NCBI RefSeq assembly: GCF_017874545.1
Contig: NZ_JAGGLT010000021.1
Span: forward strand, 1-54,776
Direction: 5' to 3'
DNA: 54,776 nt
Source: Thermoanaerobacterium butyriciformans
GTDB taxonomy: Bacteria; Bacillota; Thermoanaerobacteria; Thermoanaerobacterales; Thermoanaerobacteraceae
Part shown: positions 54,078 through 54,776 of the stretch, piece after piece
How positions within the stretch are numbered: position 1 is the first letter of the stretch
How the letters are laid out: every line of letters begins with the position of its first letter
Translations under genes and position numbers: made by a program
Notes under the pieces: generated by a model
Databases searched by the model: none
Seen by the model: only the letters and a program-made list of their open reading frames with translations
What the model was told of the DNA's origin: nothing

Positions 54078-54122
54078 TATTTATATCGGCACTTTGCTTA
54101 AAAATTTTATAGTTAAAACTAT

Positions 54123-54148
54123 AAAAAAAACGCTGCAAAAAATGCAGC
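54123..54148 (-). terminator. Strong terminator upstream of the surface-protein operon
   Basis: GCTGCA (54132-54137) pairs with TGCAGC (54143-54148), followed on the minus strand by GTTTTTTTT. It ends a transcript coming from the 54149-54600 region. Upstream GCACC (54176-54180 on the minus strand) could pair with GGTG in the same area as an alternative fold. Confidence 0.8.
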
Positions 54149-54452
54149 ACACCATATTGGGTTGGGGGTGCAGAATATAAATTAATTATGGGGAAAAGGG
54201 GAATCATTCTTACAAATTTTATTATATTACATTAAAAAGTCTAAATAAATAGGACTTAAGACCTAAATTACCAAAATTTTATCAAGTATTTGTAATATTT
54301 TTCTTCTAAATGCCTTGTTTTCAGCATTTTAATTCCGATGGATAAAAAATTATTTTTCGACAAAATACAATAGTATACTGCAAAATTTGTGAAATATAGT
54401 GATTCAATAATATAAATGAAGTAATCAGTTGATAGAATAAGCGCTTTTGCAC
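54149..54452 (-). other. Unassigned 300-base region between yvrJ and the terminator
   Basis: AT-rich and without a convincing gene. Visible items: a near-palindrome TAGG-CTTAAG-CCTA at 54250-54265, a TATAAT box on the minus strand near 54217-54222, and a 19-codon frame at 54268-54327 (MLKTRHLEEKYYKYLIKFW) with only a weak ribosome site. Because the region ends in a strong terminator and has a possible promoter, a small RNA is possible. Confidence 0.3.
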
Positions 54453-54596
54453 TTATTCTATCTTTGTTATAGCTTTTGTCAGCTCATTTATGGAATTTGT
54501 AAGGCTGTCTAATTTGCCTTCGATTCTAACTAAAAGGTAAATGCTTACTACTATCGGAAACCCCAGATTTGCGATGCCTGTAAATATCTCACTCAT
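54453..54596 (-). CDS. yvrJ: YvrJ-family small protein
   Basis: A 47-residue protein of the YvrJ family: a short amphipathic start, the conserved GFPIVVSIYLLVRIEGKLDSL, with one hydrophobic helix (about 10-23), and an amphipathic tail (NSINELTKAI). Start ATG follows GGAGGATCGAT. In Bacillus yvrJ belongs to the yvrI-yvrHa sigma-factor locus, but many Firmicutes carry isolated copies of unknown function. The stop codon lies in a stem (GATAGAATAAG 54431-54441 / CTTATTCTATC 54452-54462) that may act as its 3' end. Confidence 0.8.
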   Translation of the reverse strand: MSEIFTGIANLGFPIVVSIYLLVRIEGKLDSLTNSINELTKAITKIE

Positions 54597-54634
54597 ATCG
54601 ATCCTCCTTTACATATTTACAACACCACACTTAC

Positions 54635-54660
54635 ATAGATTTGCATAGATCCAAATCTAT
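54635..54660. repeat. Inverted repeat between yvrJ and the intron
   Basis: ATAGATTTG (54635-54643) and CAAATCTAT (54652-54660), nine bases each, with an 8-base loop. It lies about 40 bases before the yvrJ start codon and 25 bases from the intron end; it could be an operator, a leader hairpin or part of the intron target. Confidence 0.45.
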
Positions 54661-54684
54661 CAAGTCTATGGTATTGCAGGAATA

Positions 54685-54776
54685 ATCGAGTAGGAGCTGA
54701 ATAATTATTTTATTCAGCGTCCTCTCACACCACCGTACGTACCGTTCGGTATACGGCGGTTCATTAAGATTTAATG
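54685..54776 (-). mobile_element. 3' end of a group II intron (domains V and VI), cut by the window edge
   Basis: On the minus strand domain V folds as ACCGCCGTA (54760-54752) with TACGGTGGT (54737-54729), upper stem TACC/GGTA with a GAAC loop, and the obligatory two-base CG bulge (54739-54738). After GTGAGAGG comes domain VI, GCTGAATA (54718-54711) with TATTCAGC (54703-54696), and the 3' boundary CCTACTCGAT near 54685. This arrangement is characteristic of bacterial group II introns. The reverse transcriptase gene and the 5' end must lie to the right of the window; class and completeness cannot be told. Confidence 0.82.

Noticed and set aside
54268-54327. 19-codon ORF MLKTRHLEEKYYKYLIKFW
   Set aside because: Weak ribosome site and very short; mentioned only as content of the gap.
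1-54776. Catabolite-response (cre) sites, tRNA, rRNA, prophage or restriction genes
   Set aside because: I looked for them by eye and saw no convincing example. Absence of cre sites is not proven because weak matches are easy to miss.

Overview
The window reads as chromosome of a low-GC, spore-forming, flagellated, sugar-fermenting Firmicute. The xylose isomerase/xylulokinase/XylFGH set, the KDG catabolic genes, a butanol-dehydrogenase-like enzyme, the SLH/S-layer proteins and the spoIID-spoIIQ-spoIIID-mbl block together fit Thermoanaerobacterium or a close relative. That assignment is from gene content only; no rRNA is present. Almost all genes lie on the minus strand; only a LysR regulator, a collagen-like protein and a glycosyltransferase lie on the plus strand.

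Region by region. (1) 1-4.1 kb: an ascorbate-type PTS (IIC and IIB) with its PRD/IIB/IIA-containing regulator. (2) 4.3-7.4 kb: a kdgR-kdgA-kdgK operon followed by a small colicin-D-immunity-like gene. (3) 7.5-7.8 kb: an intergenic locus with two facing promoters, a plus-strand intrinsic terminator and mutually complementary segments, probably small RNAs. (4) 7.8-9.4 kb: a beta-CASP metallo-hydrolase. (5) 9.5-18.2 kb: a complete xylose block, reading xylA-xylB, xylFGH, xylR along the minus strand, with a XylR-type operator in front of xylA. (6) 18.3-28.6 kb: a small orphan ORF, HelD, a hydrolase plus Old-Yellow-Enzyme operon with a divergent LysR gene, an SGNH hydrolase, a membrane beta-propeller plus phosphodiester glycosidase pair, and an iron alcohol dehydrogenase. 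(7) 28.8-32.6 kb: a collagen-like surface protein and a TPR glycosyltransferase facing an asparagine synthetase. (8) 32.7-39.1 kb: an MCP, PgeF, a mini membrane protein, a DUF362 ferredoxin, MurJ and FabZ. (9) 39.2-44.7 kb: spoIID, spoIIQ, spoIIID, mbl, two rod proteins and a FlgJ-like rod-binding protein, the order known from Bacillus. (10) 44.7-54.0 kb: an S-layer-type operon of a 1753-residue IPT/TIG-repeat protein and two SLH proteins. (11) The right edge holds a YvrJ gene and the 3' end (domains V and VI) of a group II intron whose body lies outside the window.

How it works together. The sugar genes cover uptake and phosphorylation by PTS, the lower part of uronate/KDG breakdown, and xylose uptake and isomerisation. 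The kdgR and xylA operons share the same promoter architecture: a sigma-H-like promoter (AGGATTT, 14 bases, GAAT) with a palindromic operator starting at about +1. A third copy of this promoter pattern precedes mbl. The sporulation block, the sigma-E-like promoter before spoIID and a sigma-K-like promoter before the collagen-like gene tie much of the right half to sporulation and the cell surface. The most promising undescribed items are the 7.5-7.8 kb RNA locus, the twin sigma-H-like sugar promoters, the collagen-like protein/glycosyltransferase cassette and the giant IPT/SLH operon. All functions are inferred from sequence patterns and recalled family knowledge; no database search was possible.
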